The notes under the pieces are model-generated. The model did not search any database. It had not been told where the DNA came from and saw nothing but the letters and a program-made list of their open reading frames with translations. DNA of 64,000 nt from Actinernus sp. WN-2022 (lineage: Eukaryota; Cnidaria; Anthozoa; Actiniaria; Actinernidae): NCBI GenBank assembly GCA_030867875.1, contig JAOWCC010000064.1, forward strand, positions 38,462,802 through 38,526,801. The letters are read 5' to 3'. A program made the position numbers and the translations under genes. Shown piece by piece: positions 11,818 to 23,110 of the stretch (the stretch's first letter is position 1; every line of letters begins with the position of its first letter).

Positions 11818-12087
11818 GACTAACTGAACTATTACTTATTTATGTTATATTACTGACGTGATATACAATGCGAGCTTTATTTACAAACGCCCATATATTC
11901 AGTTATAAAGATGGAATAAAGGGAGAAACAATATTTAATATTAATGATATAGATCTGACTATAGTTAATTCCACTCTATTATAGTATGATCTGACTGATA
12001 ACGTTAACGTTAAGCAATGGCGGCAAAAAAAATACCGTTAAATGTCAACATAATATGCAGCCAATCGTTGCTACCAGAATTAGGTAA

Positions 12088-12095
12088 TATATAAG
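12088..12095 (+). promoter_or_regulatory. TATA box, gene B
   Basis: TATATAAG lies 67 bp upstream of the gene B ATG (12162). The same octamer occurs 121 bp upstream of the gene D signal-peptide ATG. Confidence 0.5.
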
Positions 12096-12161
12096 TGCTA
12101 CGACTATAGCTAGGCTAGTGGAGTGTATGTCTTCAGTAAGTGAACGCCTTAGCCTGTGAAG

Positions 12162-12240
12162 ATGGCCCGCTTTGTAACCAGCATCGTCCTTGTAATCTGT
12201 TTCTCCAAGATTCTCAACGGTTTTCCTACGAAGAAAGAAG
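12162..12240 (+). CDS. Gene B exon 1: signal peptide
   Basis: 79 nt from the ATG to donor GAAG/gtaaga, ending in phase 1. It encodes a basic start, a hydrophobic core and a polar end (NGFPTKKE), typical of a cleaved secretory signal. Confidence 0.85.
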
Positions 12241-15200
12241 GTAAGAGGTTCTTATTCTGCCATGTTTTACTTCAATGTGTCTTTACCTTCAGTTTTCAAG
12301 AGGTGCTAAATTATAATGCTAAACGAAGAAGTTTAGAAACTTGTATGTGGCCTTTCCAACACAGAAACCGGCTCGAAACACCAAACTTCCAATTTATTAT
12401 TGTTTATCAAATAGGCGTTAGTTTTCTGTTCTATGAAACAATGATTCACCGCACACACCTACAGCTATACCCGTAACAGCCATTCCATGTGACCTCAAGA
12501 GGTGGCGTATTGTGTCTTTTTCAGTACATAAGATATAATAATTATCGTCTTCATTTTTAATATCTATAATTCTACGTGAGAAGAAATTAATTTAAAAACA
12601 GCGGATAGATCTCTAAGAAGAAAAAAAGACTGCAATAGAAATGCCAAGCTGAATTAGCTCACTTTTTTAATAGGCTTTAAGTTAACTTAGTTGTTCGTTT
12701 TTTTCGCGCGCATTTCTCATGCTCAACCGTTCTGATCTGATGTGTATAAATAACTCAAGATGAGCCTAACGCGTTCCTCCAATTATGTGTCTAATTTCTT
12801 TGCCTGTGCTTAAATTAATATCGGTCCAAGATCAACAGGCCGAATACAACTGTCAAGATCAATCATTAGCATATTATTTACGTACTGCTTTTTTCAACGC
12901 AGCGCCAATATATTAAATAAGACACCTACAAGAAATGTACTATTTTCTAACTGACTAAATGTCTATGTTTCCAAATCTTAGTTTTAATTTTACCCATGGA
13001 AGTTCATTATCGGTCGTAACTGAAGAAAACAAGTCGGTTCCTTGTCGTTGCTTGGTTCGTTTAATATTCTATGACGGTTTGCAATCTAAGACGGTTTGCA
13101 ATCTAAGACGGTTTGCAATCTAAGACGGTTTGCAATATAATTTCGCGCCTTTTTTCTAATGTTATCTGTCAATATTAGCACTAACAGACATTTTGTAGTC
13201 CACTTTTCGCGCAGCTCGGCGTCGACCGTGCAAGCTAAGAACAATGTCCTGTGATTCTATACCGAATCTATTTATTTCAAAAAGTTGTCTCTTTTTTAAA
13301 TTGCAGCCTCTTGCGAAATCAAATATCACAAGATCGGCTGCTACAACGATTTCCACAAAAACGTCCGTCCCCTACCATTGATGCTTTTTACCGACCGCGA
13401 TGAAAGCGATCCTAAGTACAGCGGTGTCCATCTTGACTGGGAAAACTGGGACTCGTACGTGAACGGCCTCGCATGCCGCTGTGCCGAGGCTGCAGCAGAG
13501 AAGGGGTTCAAGCTTTTTGGTCTTCAGTATTACGGTATGTTACTATTGTTATAACATGACCTAAGAAATGTCTGCAATCTGATTGGCTAAGAGGAGTGGT
13601 ATTTCAACGTAATAGTGAAATTACAAACTCCAAGGAGTGGTATTTCAAACTCCGGGGGGGCACTCACGTACATGACGTAAGTGAGATGTGCGGCGGTACC
13701 GTATCCAGGTTTGAGCCCAATTTCGCAAACCAAGTCTTGTTTTGGAGCAAATCATCTATCAATTCGGGTTCATTTTCATAAATTTCATGGAAATTCTGGT
13801 TAATATGAATACGTTTTATATTTTTGGCAAACCGGGTCGGGCTCTGAACACAACGCCTCACATACCTACCAAATTGTGAAATTTCAAACGTCATCAACGC
13901 ACGCTTAAAATATTTTTTTCTGCATCGTAATTTGTCAAATTTGCCCTCCATAATATTAATGAGTAATCAGATAGTGACTTCGTGAAATTAGGGATATATT
14001 TCACTTGTCGGTGTTTATCAAAATCGACTTCGATTTTGATAAACACAAGTGAAATTTATCCGGCCTAATTTCATTCGTCCCCATTTGATTGCCAATACTA
14101 ATCTGGAACTGTTTACTGATCTCCTTCGTTAATAGCCTGAATTTCAGCCGTCTCCTCTGGTTCGTTCCTCCCGAGAGAGAAGTCTGAATCCAATAGCCGA
14201 TAATGCCGTCCAGTGACGTCACTACCAGAAAACCTGGTAGAGATTTTTGATTGGTTCATATTCTATAATGTCGCATAATTATCACAATCAGCCGAGAAGA
14301 CGGCAGGATTCACTTTGGACTCGCGATTGTTTGAGTGGAGTAATTGTCTTTGGCAAAGACCTTGAATTCGTAAGGAAAACATCTGGAAATGGCCGGATTG
14401 AAAGTGTCCTGCGCAATAACCGGCCGACTAACCTGTAAACATGTACATTTTATCGCGTCGCGTCCGCGGAGTTGTTGACAATCGATTATTTGTTCACACT
14501 CGCAGTGGTAAAGAATGTCGCTACTCTCTCAGAAACTGTTACGTTCCGTAAAAGAGTCTTCGTATTTCTTCGAAAATTCTCCATTATCCTTTCATGTTTT
14601 TCAACTTTTCTGTTGCATCATTTACATAGGTAATATCTCGTAGCTGTGTCGATTCGAATGGCAGATCGCGAGACATGTACAAAGATCAACGGAAAGACAA
14701 AGATCAACTGTACTTTGCCTCCAAATGTAATATAACGATTTGTTGCTTCGGAAAGGCTTTCACAACATAAGAGGCACTTGAGAAGCAAATGGGATGGAGA
14801 TATATAATATAGGTAAGGCTTTTATTTTGGTCGGCATAATCTCAAATAAATATTTCTCACGAACTCTTACTACCGCCGTGACAGTATTATTTGCATAAAT
14901 TAAATTGTTAATCCGCCTTGACGTCACTGGACGGCATTATCGGCTATTGGATTCAGACGTCTCTCTCGGGAGGAACGAACCGGAGGAGACGGCTGAAATT
15001 CAGGCAACTTCGTTAATAACATATCCTATTTATTACAAAATTCTCTATTCTGTATTTTTGTAAGAACAATTTGAAAACATTTTCCCCCATTTCTCATTTG
15101 AAGGAACATTGAGAAGGGATAATCGTATTTTTAGGGGTTGAAATCGGCGATTGATTATTTTTTAAGGGTTGTCCAAGCGAAATCCATTTTTTTAGAAAGA

Positions 15201-16130
15201 ACCGGTATTTTAGGGTATAGAAACTCGGAACAAAGAGTTGTATTTGATTCTTGACAACTGAATGGCAATGTAATTAAAACTGAGTCAATTACTGATTTGG
15301 TATTTTTAGGGTGAATTTTAGACCATGAGGTATATTTCAGGGTGAGCCAATTTTCTCGGCTTGGTTTAGGTTGGTCGAGGTTTCCCGACGGTCATCCCTA
15401 CCCTTTTTACCTTGAATTAACGATCTATTATATTAAATTCTAATTCATTGTAAATATTTAGTATGCTTAGAGAGTGTAAATAAAATCATTATTGCTGTCG
15501 TTTCATAAAAAAAAACTGTTTATATCATTCTGTAGCGCTTTCGTAATATATCCCCACCCCCTCCACCCTCGTAACTGTTGAGTACTCTCATAAGCTTAAA
15601 GGGGCTATGTCACTCATGGTACTGCGCATGTATCTAGTAATCGCTCGTTTAGTGGCTGTTAATTGGATACAAACAGTTAAACTTCCCTCCTTCAATGCTT
15701 GCATTGATTGAAAGGATTTCAGTTCAATATTTTCCCTGGAGACTGTTTATGTACACTGTTTGTTAGTCATTTTTGCATATTTGCTTTCATTTTAAGCATC
15801 CCACATGGCCGAGAGGTTCGTTAGTTCATATCAAAATCGGTGGAAATAACTCTTTCCTGCCCGGAAAAAACGAATGTAAAGCCGGTCTTACCATGACACA
15901 GCCCTTTTAAGATTCATGCCCATGGCTGCTGAGAATCTCAGCACAATGATCTAATGATCATATTATTGCCATTTTCAGGAGAGTGTTGGTCGAACAACAA
16001 GTTAAGCTTCTCGTTCAACACCGACGGTGGCACAGACAAATGTGTTGAAAGAAAGTTCAAGCCGTGTGACTCTATTAAGTCTGATGTTTGCGTTGGGAAG
16101 GATAATGCAATCTTCGTATACAACGTCTGA
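12162..16130 (+). CDS. Gene B: small secreted WSC-like cysteine-rich protein
   Basis: Three exons, 12162-12240, 13307-13534 and 15979-16130, give 152 residues plus stop. Exon 1 encodes a signal peptide: MARF, then a hydrophobic run VTSIVLVICFSKIL, then NGFPTKKE. Exons 2 and 3 encode one eight-cysteine domain: C-E-I-K-Y-HKIGCYNDFH, PLPLMLFTDRD, DWENW, CRCAEAAAEKGFK, FGLQYYG then ECWSNN, KC, PC, VCVGKDN, FVYNV, TGA. All introns are phase 1. The protein should be secreted and disulphide-bonded; the WSC-like assignment rests on the GCY-D/CA-A/FG-QYYGECW pattern. The start is the ATG in gtgaagATGGCCCG; an upstream in-frame GTG is not needed. Gene C is its closest relative (same MARFVT start). The second intron holds a long-TIR transposon and a repeat shared with gene D. 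Confidence 0.88.
13073..13140. repeat. 17-bp tandem repeat, 4 units
   Basis: Four exact or near-exact copies of gacggtttgcaatctaa in intron 1 of gene B. Confidence 0.95.
13307..13534 (+). CDS. Gene B exon 2: N-terminal half of the domain
   Basis: Acceptor cttttttaaattgcag; donor TACG/gtatgt. 228 nt, phase 1 at both ends. Confidence 0.92.
13645..13880. repeat. Dispersed repeat shared with 36900-37095
   Basis: The block gcggcggtaccg...ttgagcccaattt...aaaccaag...gcaaatcatctatcaattcggg...catggaaattctggttaat...gggtcgggctctga recurs in intron 1 of gene D. It begins next to a G-run (ccgggggggcactc), like the poly-G MITE group. Confidence 0.8.
14135..15007. mobile_element. Long-TIR DNA transposon with 11-bp target duplication (MULE-like)
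   Basis: The terminal inverted repeats are about 85-90 bp (gcctgaatttcagccgtctc at the left; its inverse gagacggctgaaattcaggc at the right) and extend through a matching ttcctcccgagagaga / tctctctcgggaggaa block. They are flanked by the direct repeat cttcgttaata at 14124-14134 and 15008-15018. Long TIRs with a 9-11-bp duplication are typical of Mutator-like elements. No transposase is recognisable inside, so this copy is non-autonomous. Confidence 0.8.
15008..15978. other. Gene B intron 2, right part
   Basis: No exon seen. Near 15300-15420 there is a stretch (ttagggtgaa..., gacggtcatccctacccttttt) similar to the interior of the poly-G MITE at 18279-18600. Confidence 0.35.
15979..16130 (+). 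CDS. Gene B exon 3: C-terminal half of the domain and stop
   Basis: Acceptor tgccattttcag. It reads GECWSNNKLSFSFNTD...ending IFVYNV-TGA. After the stop the DNA (gaacaagggaaacag) still aligns with the coding tail of gene A (gaacagggaaacag), so the two genes end differently on homologous sequence. Confidence 0.9.
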
Positions 16131-17840
16131 ACAAGGGAAACAGTAACAATCAGCCGATTTACGGATAAGCCCGGCGGTAGCACAGCCATGAGATGGCAGT
16201 TCTATGGGGGCTGGCTGCAGCTCTGTCATTAAATTGTGGCCTTAAAAATACGTTAATTAATTTCTGCCTTAAAGTCAGAAAAATATACGGCAAGAAAACA
16301 TAAACACGCATAGGTAAGACATTTCGCTTTTGTCTTTTGAATAATACTTAAAGATAGAATAGAGCGGTTTTCAATTGAGTGTCGTAAAACCAAAACCAGT
16401 GAGCCAATTACGAGCAAGTAAAAACATCAATGAACCAATCACGAACCGAAGTAATTCACGATTGGTTTTACTTCAACCAATCACAAGGCGAAGTGAACGC
16501 AGGCACGGATAACTAACCAATCAAATTCGAAAGCAATTACTTTTAGACACTTAAATTGTAAAACATTTGTAATACGTATACAAGATGGCAAGTTAAGCTA
16601 CCAGCACGGCGCTTACAGCTGTCACATATATATAGTGGAATACTAGAAATACATTAGATAATTTATACAGTATTTAGTATTACATGAAGAGACGTTAACG
16701 CTACAGAGATGTAATTATAATGTTTCTGTACACCTCCTGATTAAAGAAATATGTAAGACATACTTTAAGTCTAATATTATTGTGCTTGTTGATTGGTCAT
16801 TTCCTTCTCTTAAATAAACCAAGCACGTTGCATGGCACTACTTAACACACGCTATGACATAGCTAGCGTCTAACACGCATTATTCGAAGCTTTGGGTACA
16901 TCGAGGCCTGCGGGCAAGGGATTCCGTTGAGACCTAAGAACCCCTAACCTTTTCTGGAGTTGAATATAACCGTTTCCATACATTGTTTCCGGCTAATTCT
17001 TGAATTTGAAACCCCACTGCAGCCCGGATATAGAATTTACTTTGCAGAAATTAAAAGTCGAGCAGTAAGGAAGTAAAGTTTGATTGTTCGATCGTGGTCA
17101 GTTTATTTCTTTATATCTTACAGAGTTTGCTAATGTAATATCAAGAAAGAAATGGTAAACTTTGCAGTTAGCTATATCTTTACTTTGGTCACTTTAAAAG
17201 TTACACCCATGCCAAAATATTTGGGGGTCATATGAAGATTTGCGTTTATATGCGCCTGTAGTGCAAGCGGTCAGCGAAACTGTTACGAGCATAGCTGTAA
17301 AGAAATAATGAGAAATATAATTACATTTACAGAATCTTGTATTTTAGTATAATAATAATAGTAATAATACTAATAAAGGAATTTATTGTTGTGTGATTTT
17401 AATATTGAGAGTTGGAACTTGGAAACAAAAATATCTGAACAGCTGACAAAACGAAAACACTGCATTTTATTTACACGTAAATATTCTCTTATTGAAAGAA
17501 ATATAGTATATAACTTTATTTATAGAACTCAGATAAAAACCCATCAACCCCCTAACCCCCTTCCCCCCTCCCGATAAAAAAATGAACGGTCCCCACAGGG
17601 AGGTTTATTTTTCCTATGTCTAACTGTAATATTTTGAAAATTGTGCCCTTGATTTTATAGACACTGGATAAATTTCCAATGTAGCCCTGGTTTATATTCA
17701 AAGAGTGGATAAGCGCTATCCACCGGTTAAATCCCTAAAATGTAGCCCAGAACATGTACACCGTAAGTTTTAGGCCGGAATGAAATGGGAAGATCAAAGC
17801 TAAACCTAAGCTAAAACATTCAGTGAGACACAGGTATGAC
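16131..17840. other. Gene B downstream region
   Basis: No coding exon seen. 16365-16560 is a dispersed repeat rich in CCAATCA and its inverse, also found at 51905-52140 and 55690-56230. The remainder is AT-rich. No clear polyadenylation signal lies close to the gene B stop. Confidence 0.45.
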
Positions 17841-17844
17841 GCAA

Positions 17845-18110
17845 ACATATCCACAGGTAGCCCAAGCTTGGGATCTGTATAATATTTAACAGCATTTGCA
17901 TGGGTTAGGGTTTTAAGGGAAAAAATTGCTGAAATTCGCTGTAACATGGCACAGACATAATTAAGTAACACAAGAAGACACAGTATAGGTTTTTGTCGAG
18001 TTTTATTCAAGATTTACGTTGTACACGGAACTAAAACTAAAAAATCCCATACAAATGCTGTTATTATACAGTCCCAAGCTTGGGCTACCTGTGACATATC
18101 CAAGGAACTT
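17845..18110. mobile_element. TIR element, about 265 bp
   Basis: Inverted arms of about 55 bp: atccacaggtagcccaagct...aacagcatttgcatggg at the left and cccatacaaatgctgttatt...agcttgggctacctgtgaca at the right. Confidence 0.65.
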
Positions 18111-18278
18111 ACACTTTCAATTCAAAAGTGACGAACCAAAGTCTTCGAGTTTATCCTTGCAAAACACACCAAAATCTTCGTTATTATCTCTTATCGTTGA
18201 ATTCGCGCGGGATTTTCCCATTCAGCGCACGAGTATTGAGATATACCGCACTAAATAGACCCCAGTGGGCTCAAAAGC

Positions 18279-18600
18279 CCGGGGGGGGGGGGACTCCCTT
18301 ATGTGAGGGGTACATGGATGCTCGTCGTACCTTTTAGGGGTCAAAATCAGGAGTTTGGTACCACCTAGGGTATCCACCATCAAACACAGACATTTCTATG
18401 TAAAGCGGTACCTTTTAGGGGTCGGGTGTCAATTGAACAAAAAAGCTGTTATCAATTTACATTTTTATTATCTTTTAGGGGTCAAAATAAGCTTGAGCCA
18501 CGCCCATTTTAGTACCTCTTAGGGGTCAAATCGAAAATGTCCGACGAGCATCCCTACCCCTTTTATATGGGAGTCCCCCCCCCCCCCCCCCCCCCCCCGG
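18279..18600. mobile_element. Poly-G/poly-C-ended MITE with 10-bp target duplication
   Basis: The element begins CCGGGGGGGGGGGGACTCCC and ends GGGAGTCCCCC...CCCCGG, with inner arms gggtacatggatgctcgtcg / cgacgagcatccctacccc. It is flanked by gctcaaaagc at 18269-18278 and 18601-18610. Related copies lie at 26225-26595 and 29417-29676. Confidence 0.85.
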
Positions 18601-19661
18601 GCTCAAAAGCTGAGCAGATACAGGCGACATGTGAGAGAAAGTGATAAAAGTAAATCGAAAAGTGACGAAGGTTTTTTATGCAGCCAGCATTCAAAATTTG
18701 TATTAATTTCAAGCTAAAACTCTATAGTTCCATAAACCGTGCGATTTTGTTAACATTTTAAAATTTATACAGAGTAAATCAAGAGAATTAAACAGTTCCA
18801 CATACATTCTCTTGTAATGTGCGTGACACGAAATATGATATCGCATCTACGGGGTAACTGGCATTACAGTATTTCTTAACAAATATTTTGACATGAAAAC
18901 AATTTCGAACCATGATTTCCTAAACGAATTAACTCCATCTCAGACTAAGGCCTACGGCAAACGTCAAACTAGCCATGAACTTAATTCAGTCGAACCTATT
19001 AATTTTGAAATAGGTTCATGGATAGTACGACGTTTGCCGCAATAGAGATCGACCTATTCAATAGGTACGAGTCCAGCATGCATGAGGTTCGAGTAGCCAA
19101 GTCGGGAATTACGACTCTGGTGCGACTTTACGGCAAACGTCGTTCTTAACACGCGCCGAACTAATTAGATTAATAAATTATGTAAAATAATAAATAAATC
19201 ATGCAAATAGTGTGGATTATGCCAAAACCGTGAAAACAACATCTCCCCATCCGGCCCAAACACTGATCCCATCCTCAACTAACTGAAAAATCGGAGGCTC
19301 TGGTAAGACACGAAACAGGCTCTAATTTGATTGGCTAGCCAAATCGGCTGCGCGATGAAGAAAAAAATGAACAGGTGCTGCGCACAGCGCTTTTCTTCCG
19401 GTTCACTTAGTGGATAAATTACTTCCGTTATAAACATAACAAGTAAAGTAAGCCATTTTTTGAGGTGCTCTTTCAATAAAAGTACAATAATCAAAAGAAT
19501 AAACATTCATATGTGAAAATAAAGAATGAAGTGATGTGCCTTTTAAAAGAACATGATTAAACAGATTAATTAATTAATTAATAAACATTCATATATGTAA
19601 TGTATGGTGGCAAAAGTCGAAAGGTAATTAAAATCTCCCTTCGATCGACTATAACCCAATA

Positions 19662-20150
19662 ATGGCGGATATTACCCCAAACAAGGCAGCAGAAAAGCTT
19701 TTCGATCGAAATACATGCATTTGTTGCAACGCCGTAATATCTGATAAGAATCACCCAGTGATATTAAACAGCGACCTAAGGAAAAGTTTGGGTTCTTATC
19801 TAAGCCATCCGTTCATTTTCTGGGAAGAATCCTACCCTACAAAAATATGCTGTCCGTGCAAACGCTCTCTTGAAACTGCCGAAAAATTCGGTGAGATGGT
19901 TCAGCAATAGTATGAACATCAAACCGCGGCGATCCAAAATTCCAGGCTAAAACGAGGTCGAAAGCAAAATTATAGATCTCCTAGTACTCCACCATCAAAA
20001 CGACCAAGAGAAACACATTCCGCGCCGAGTGCAAGCGCTATAGCCCTTGCTAACCTACAGCAGGTACATTGGCCTATTCTTCCTCGATCATCAGCCCTGC
20101 AGTCTAATCCAGCAGCTGAAAATCAGCATGTTCTGTGCACTCCTCGATAA
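19662..20150 (+). pseudogene. Broken ORF with paired CxxC motifs (zinc-finger-like)
   Basis: An ATG frame of 162 codons is interrupted by one TAG at 19908-19910 and ends with TAA at 20148-20150. The N-terminal part has CICC...CCPCKRSLETAEKF, a C2C2 arrangement resembling ZAD-type zinc-binding domains. After the internal stop the same frame gives a basic, Pro/Ser-rich stretch (KRGRKQ, PPSKRPRE). It is probably a captured, decayed host gene or transposon accessory gene. The identity is uncertain. Confidence 0.55.
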
Positions 20151-20439
20151 TTGCGTTGAGAGGAGAAATGACGACCACGATTGAGTTGGATGATCCTTGA
20201 AGAGCATTCAACTCAAACGGTAAACTTTGGTAAATTAACGATTTACCATAACCGGTCGGAAGGACACAGAAACAGTCCTTCTTATCGATACTAGTTACCC
20301 GAATAGCTTCCAATTGTTTAGTTTTTAAAGAAAACTGTATTTTAAGCTTTGCAAGGGCGAACTGGATAGCTTCCATGAAGTCCGCCATTGCGTTAGTTAG
20401 CAAATCGGAAATGAGTTCTAAGAGCAGGCGCAGTTTCAA
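20104..20439 (-). pseudogene. RecQ-like DNA helicase fragment
   Basis: The 111-residue reading frame contains a Q-motif-like LKTKQLEAI, Walker A PTGYGKS and a motif-Ia-like VVVISPLNAI. This is the order and spacing of the N-terminal RecA lobe of RecQ helicases. It stops soon after, far short of a full helicase (no DEAH or later motifs). Its 3' end overlaps the zinc-finger-like fragment on the other strand, so both were probably joined inside the transposon. Confidence 0.7.
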
Positions 20440-20572
20440 TGTCCTAGAATCTAGGACATCCGGTTTCGTGTCTTACCAGAGCCTCCGATTTTTCAGTTAG
20501 TTGGGGAGGCACTGGGAACGTGAATGACACTCTGGTGAGCATGCGCTGTACAAAGGCGATTTCGAAGGCGAA

Positions 20573-20848
20573 ATGGCGGCCTATCGTAAGATCGTAAGTG
20601 ATTTAGTGCCTCATGACGCTCTGCCAGAAATGTGTAGTTCGTGCTTTAACGTCACAAAATACATTTGCCTTAAATGCGAAATGCCCTTTTGAAATAAATG
20701 CTCAGTATTCGAAAGTAATGAAGACGTGTCTGGCTGGAATGCCGGCAGAAGCATTGGCTATTGCGAATGCAGCGATATATCTCGCTTTGAAACGCTTCTA
20801 CCATATGAAGTCAAACCATCCAGAATGTCGTTGAAAACTGCGGCATGA
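20573..20848 (+). pseudogene. Zinc-binding CxxC protein fragment with internal TGA
   Basis: A 91-codon frame starts MAAYRKIVSDLV, has MCSSCFNVTKYICLKCEMPF, then TGA at 20690-20692 followed in frame by NKCSVFES...GWNAGRSIGYCECSD. The TGA sits where a Cys codon (TGT/TGC) would fit a further CxxC pair. Frame continuity on both sides suggests a recent nonsense change in a captured fragment. Confidence 0.55.
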
Positions 20849-21679
20849 TCGACTATCACAGAGTTTTCAATGTGTGAATCGCAACCGCTAGAAACATGGC
20901 CAATAACGCCACTTGCAGTGAAAATCATCGTCTCCTTTACACGGCACCGAGTGCTGTGTAGAACGCCATTCTTCTGTTTCTGTTTTGGACAATCATTTTT
21001 TCACAGAAAGACCTTTCTTTAATATATTCGACCGAGCGCTGTATTTCGCCATATCACTAACTGCGGGCGAAAAGTGAAATGCGCCAGGACACGTGTTAGT
21101 TCCCGTGATTTAATTAGGCGCAAGTGAATTAAGATCGACATAACGGTTCGACGTTTGCTGCCACGTCGGCCCTAAGTCGATCTTCTACCAAACCTATTGT
21201 TTAATGGGATCGGCGCGACTTAAGTTCGACGTTTGCCGTAGGCCTAAGAGGGTCAAAAACAGGCACAAACAATGGACCCATATAGTTACATAACTATGGG
21301 AATACCAATCCCCCCGGGGGATTCGATGTATTTATTTCTTGTAATTACCCAGACACCACATGACTTTGGGCTAATAATGGCTTTCAAAGAAGGCTGCTAG
21401 AAGATTCGTTCTGCGAACCGAAATATAGGGTACAGTAAGTCCGATCAATCAGTATATTATAATAATGGCAAACGGCTCTATTAAGACATAGACATAGACA
21501 AAGACTTATACCCCGTACATACAGCAAATTTAAACCCAAACTGTCCATTATCAAGCCCGGTATGAAATAGCCTGCGTGCAGACGTTCTCTCTCCCTGCAA
21601 AAATCGGGAAAGAGACGTCTGCGAAACGCCGTTGATAATCGTGTTCTAGTCACGCGTTTCTTCACGTGTTTCTTGAAAG

Positions 21680-21875
21680 ACAAAATATGTACCCTGATTG
21701 TGATTTGAACCCATATATAAACAGTATAAAGAAGAAACCCATACGGCTCTATATATAAATAATCAGAATAAAGGTGAAAGAGAAAATATGTGACCTGATT
21801 GGGATTTGAACCCACTGGGTTCAAATCCCAATCAGGGCACATATTTTCTCTTTCACCTTTACTCTGATTATGTAA
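21680..21875. mobile_element. Head-to-head SINE fragments forming a palindrome
   Basis: Minus-strand copies (21680-21715 and 21760-21812) and a plus-strand copy (21814-21875) of the SINE at 23004-23110 meet at tgggatttgaaccca/c/tgggttcaaatccca. The arms continue through agaaaatatgt / acatattttct and ggtgaaagag / ctctttcacc. Only the B-box part of the tRNA-like head is kept. Confidence 0.7.
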
Positions 21876-23003
21876 TAGATAAAATATGAGCAGGAGATCT
21901 GTATGGGCATTTACAATGGCGAGCCGCTTTAAAAAAAAATCTTACTTGTAAAATGAATAGATAACTAAAAGCCATTGATATGCACGACATAAAATTTTAA
22001 CCTTTGATTTCTCTCACCTTGCTATCGATTAGTTTCTCACAAAAACATATCCCACATCGAAGAGACAATGTGTATGCAATAAGAGAGCAGAGCGTAGCGT
22101 GCAGAAAAACAGGTCCCGCATGGAATAAATGGTGTGTACATAATAAGAAAGCAGATGTACTTTTGTCATTTCACCCTTCCCGGGATAGGGGAAGTCAGTG
22201 ATCGGTCGTGAGACTTCCCTCACTAGCTTAGCTAGTATTCTGTACCTGATACAGAATACTACTAGAGCTATCACGGACCATGGGGTCTGTATCGCGGACC
22301 ATGGGGTCTGTATATCGATACAGAACCTGATGTTTTATTAATCAGGTTTGTACGGGGGTATACAGAGGCGATCATGTGGTGTCGTTCAGCACATGGGATT
22401 GGCTAGTACCCTAATGAATTATTCATGAATTTTACAATTATATTTATCAAACTCATTAATAATTCATGAAGCAAAAACAAAGGAAATCACCGACCGATAA
22501 GCGATCTTTAAATCAGATAAAGATTTCGTCCTGATTTACATAAACTTTGGCTTCGATTTTCTCGGCCAAAATAAGTCGTATCGCCAAAATAACTGAAAAC
22601 ATGACTCTATACATCTAGACGTTTGATAAGTAAGATAAAGAATTCGTGTCCGATCTTTATCCGATTTACAAACTCTCGCTTTCAGCTCGATTTTGTAAAT
22701 CGGATAAAGATCGGCCTCTCATTCTTTATCTATTACATAGAGATGGGTTTCTTCTTTATACTGTTTATATATGTTTATTAAATAAGCCTGAAGGCTTCGG
22801 GATCCTTTAAACCTAGTGATTCCTAAGTTGGCCGCCTAGGTCAGCTTTGTTTGTCCGCCTGTGAATCAGTATGATCCTTAGGTTGAAAGCTAGTTTAAAG
22901 TTATATATAGGCTTTCCCATCTCAACCCAGAAAGAGAAAATGCCGGGAGTACCCACGGTTACGTTCCACAATGACACCATAAACTGGCTGCGTGGTTGGT
23001 CCT
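21876..23003. other. Non-coding stretch with hairpins
   Basis: No exon. 22285-22320 has a short direct repeat cggaccatggggtctgtat. 22627-22735 is a hairpin (gataaagaattcgtgtccga...tcggataaagatcgg...attctttatc). 22360-22450 belongs to a dispersed repeat (gaggcgatcatgtggtgtc, gaattattcatgaatttta) that recurs at 60180-60260. Confidence 0.5.
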
Positions 23004-23110
23004 GATGGTGTAGTGTTAACACAGCGGACTAATATGCCGAGGCCGTGGGTTCAAATTCCAATCAGGGCACATATTTTCTCTTTCACCTTTATTCTGATTA
23101 TTTATATATA
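23004..23110 (+). mobile_element. tRNA-derived SINE, second family
   Basis: tcctgatggtgtagtgttaa carries an A box and gtgggttcaaattccaatc a B box; the tRNA-like head closes with cagggca. The short body acatattttctctttcacctttattctgatta follows. Partial copies occur at 21680-21875. Confidence 0.75.

Larger units (their letters stand above)
19265..20515. mobile_element. Nested TIR element with captured gene fragments
   Basis: The arms are about 45-50 bp: aactaactgaaaaatcggag...gtaagacacgaaac near 19277-19314 and the inverse gtttcgtgtcttaccagagc...cagttagttgggg near 20463-20508. Two gene fragments lie tail to tail inside. Confidence 0.75.
18945..21247. mobile_element. 2.3-kb TIR transposon carrying gene fragments
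   Basis: The ends are inverted: ctaaggcctacggcaaacgt at 18945 and acgtttgccgtaggcctaag at 21227-21246. The motif cggcaaacgtc recurs in both orientations near each end (about 18955, 19030, 19130, 21150, 21225), like subterminal transposase-binding sites. Inside lie a second TIR element (19265-20515) and three broken coding fragments. No transposase was recognised. Confidence 0.7.
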
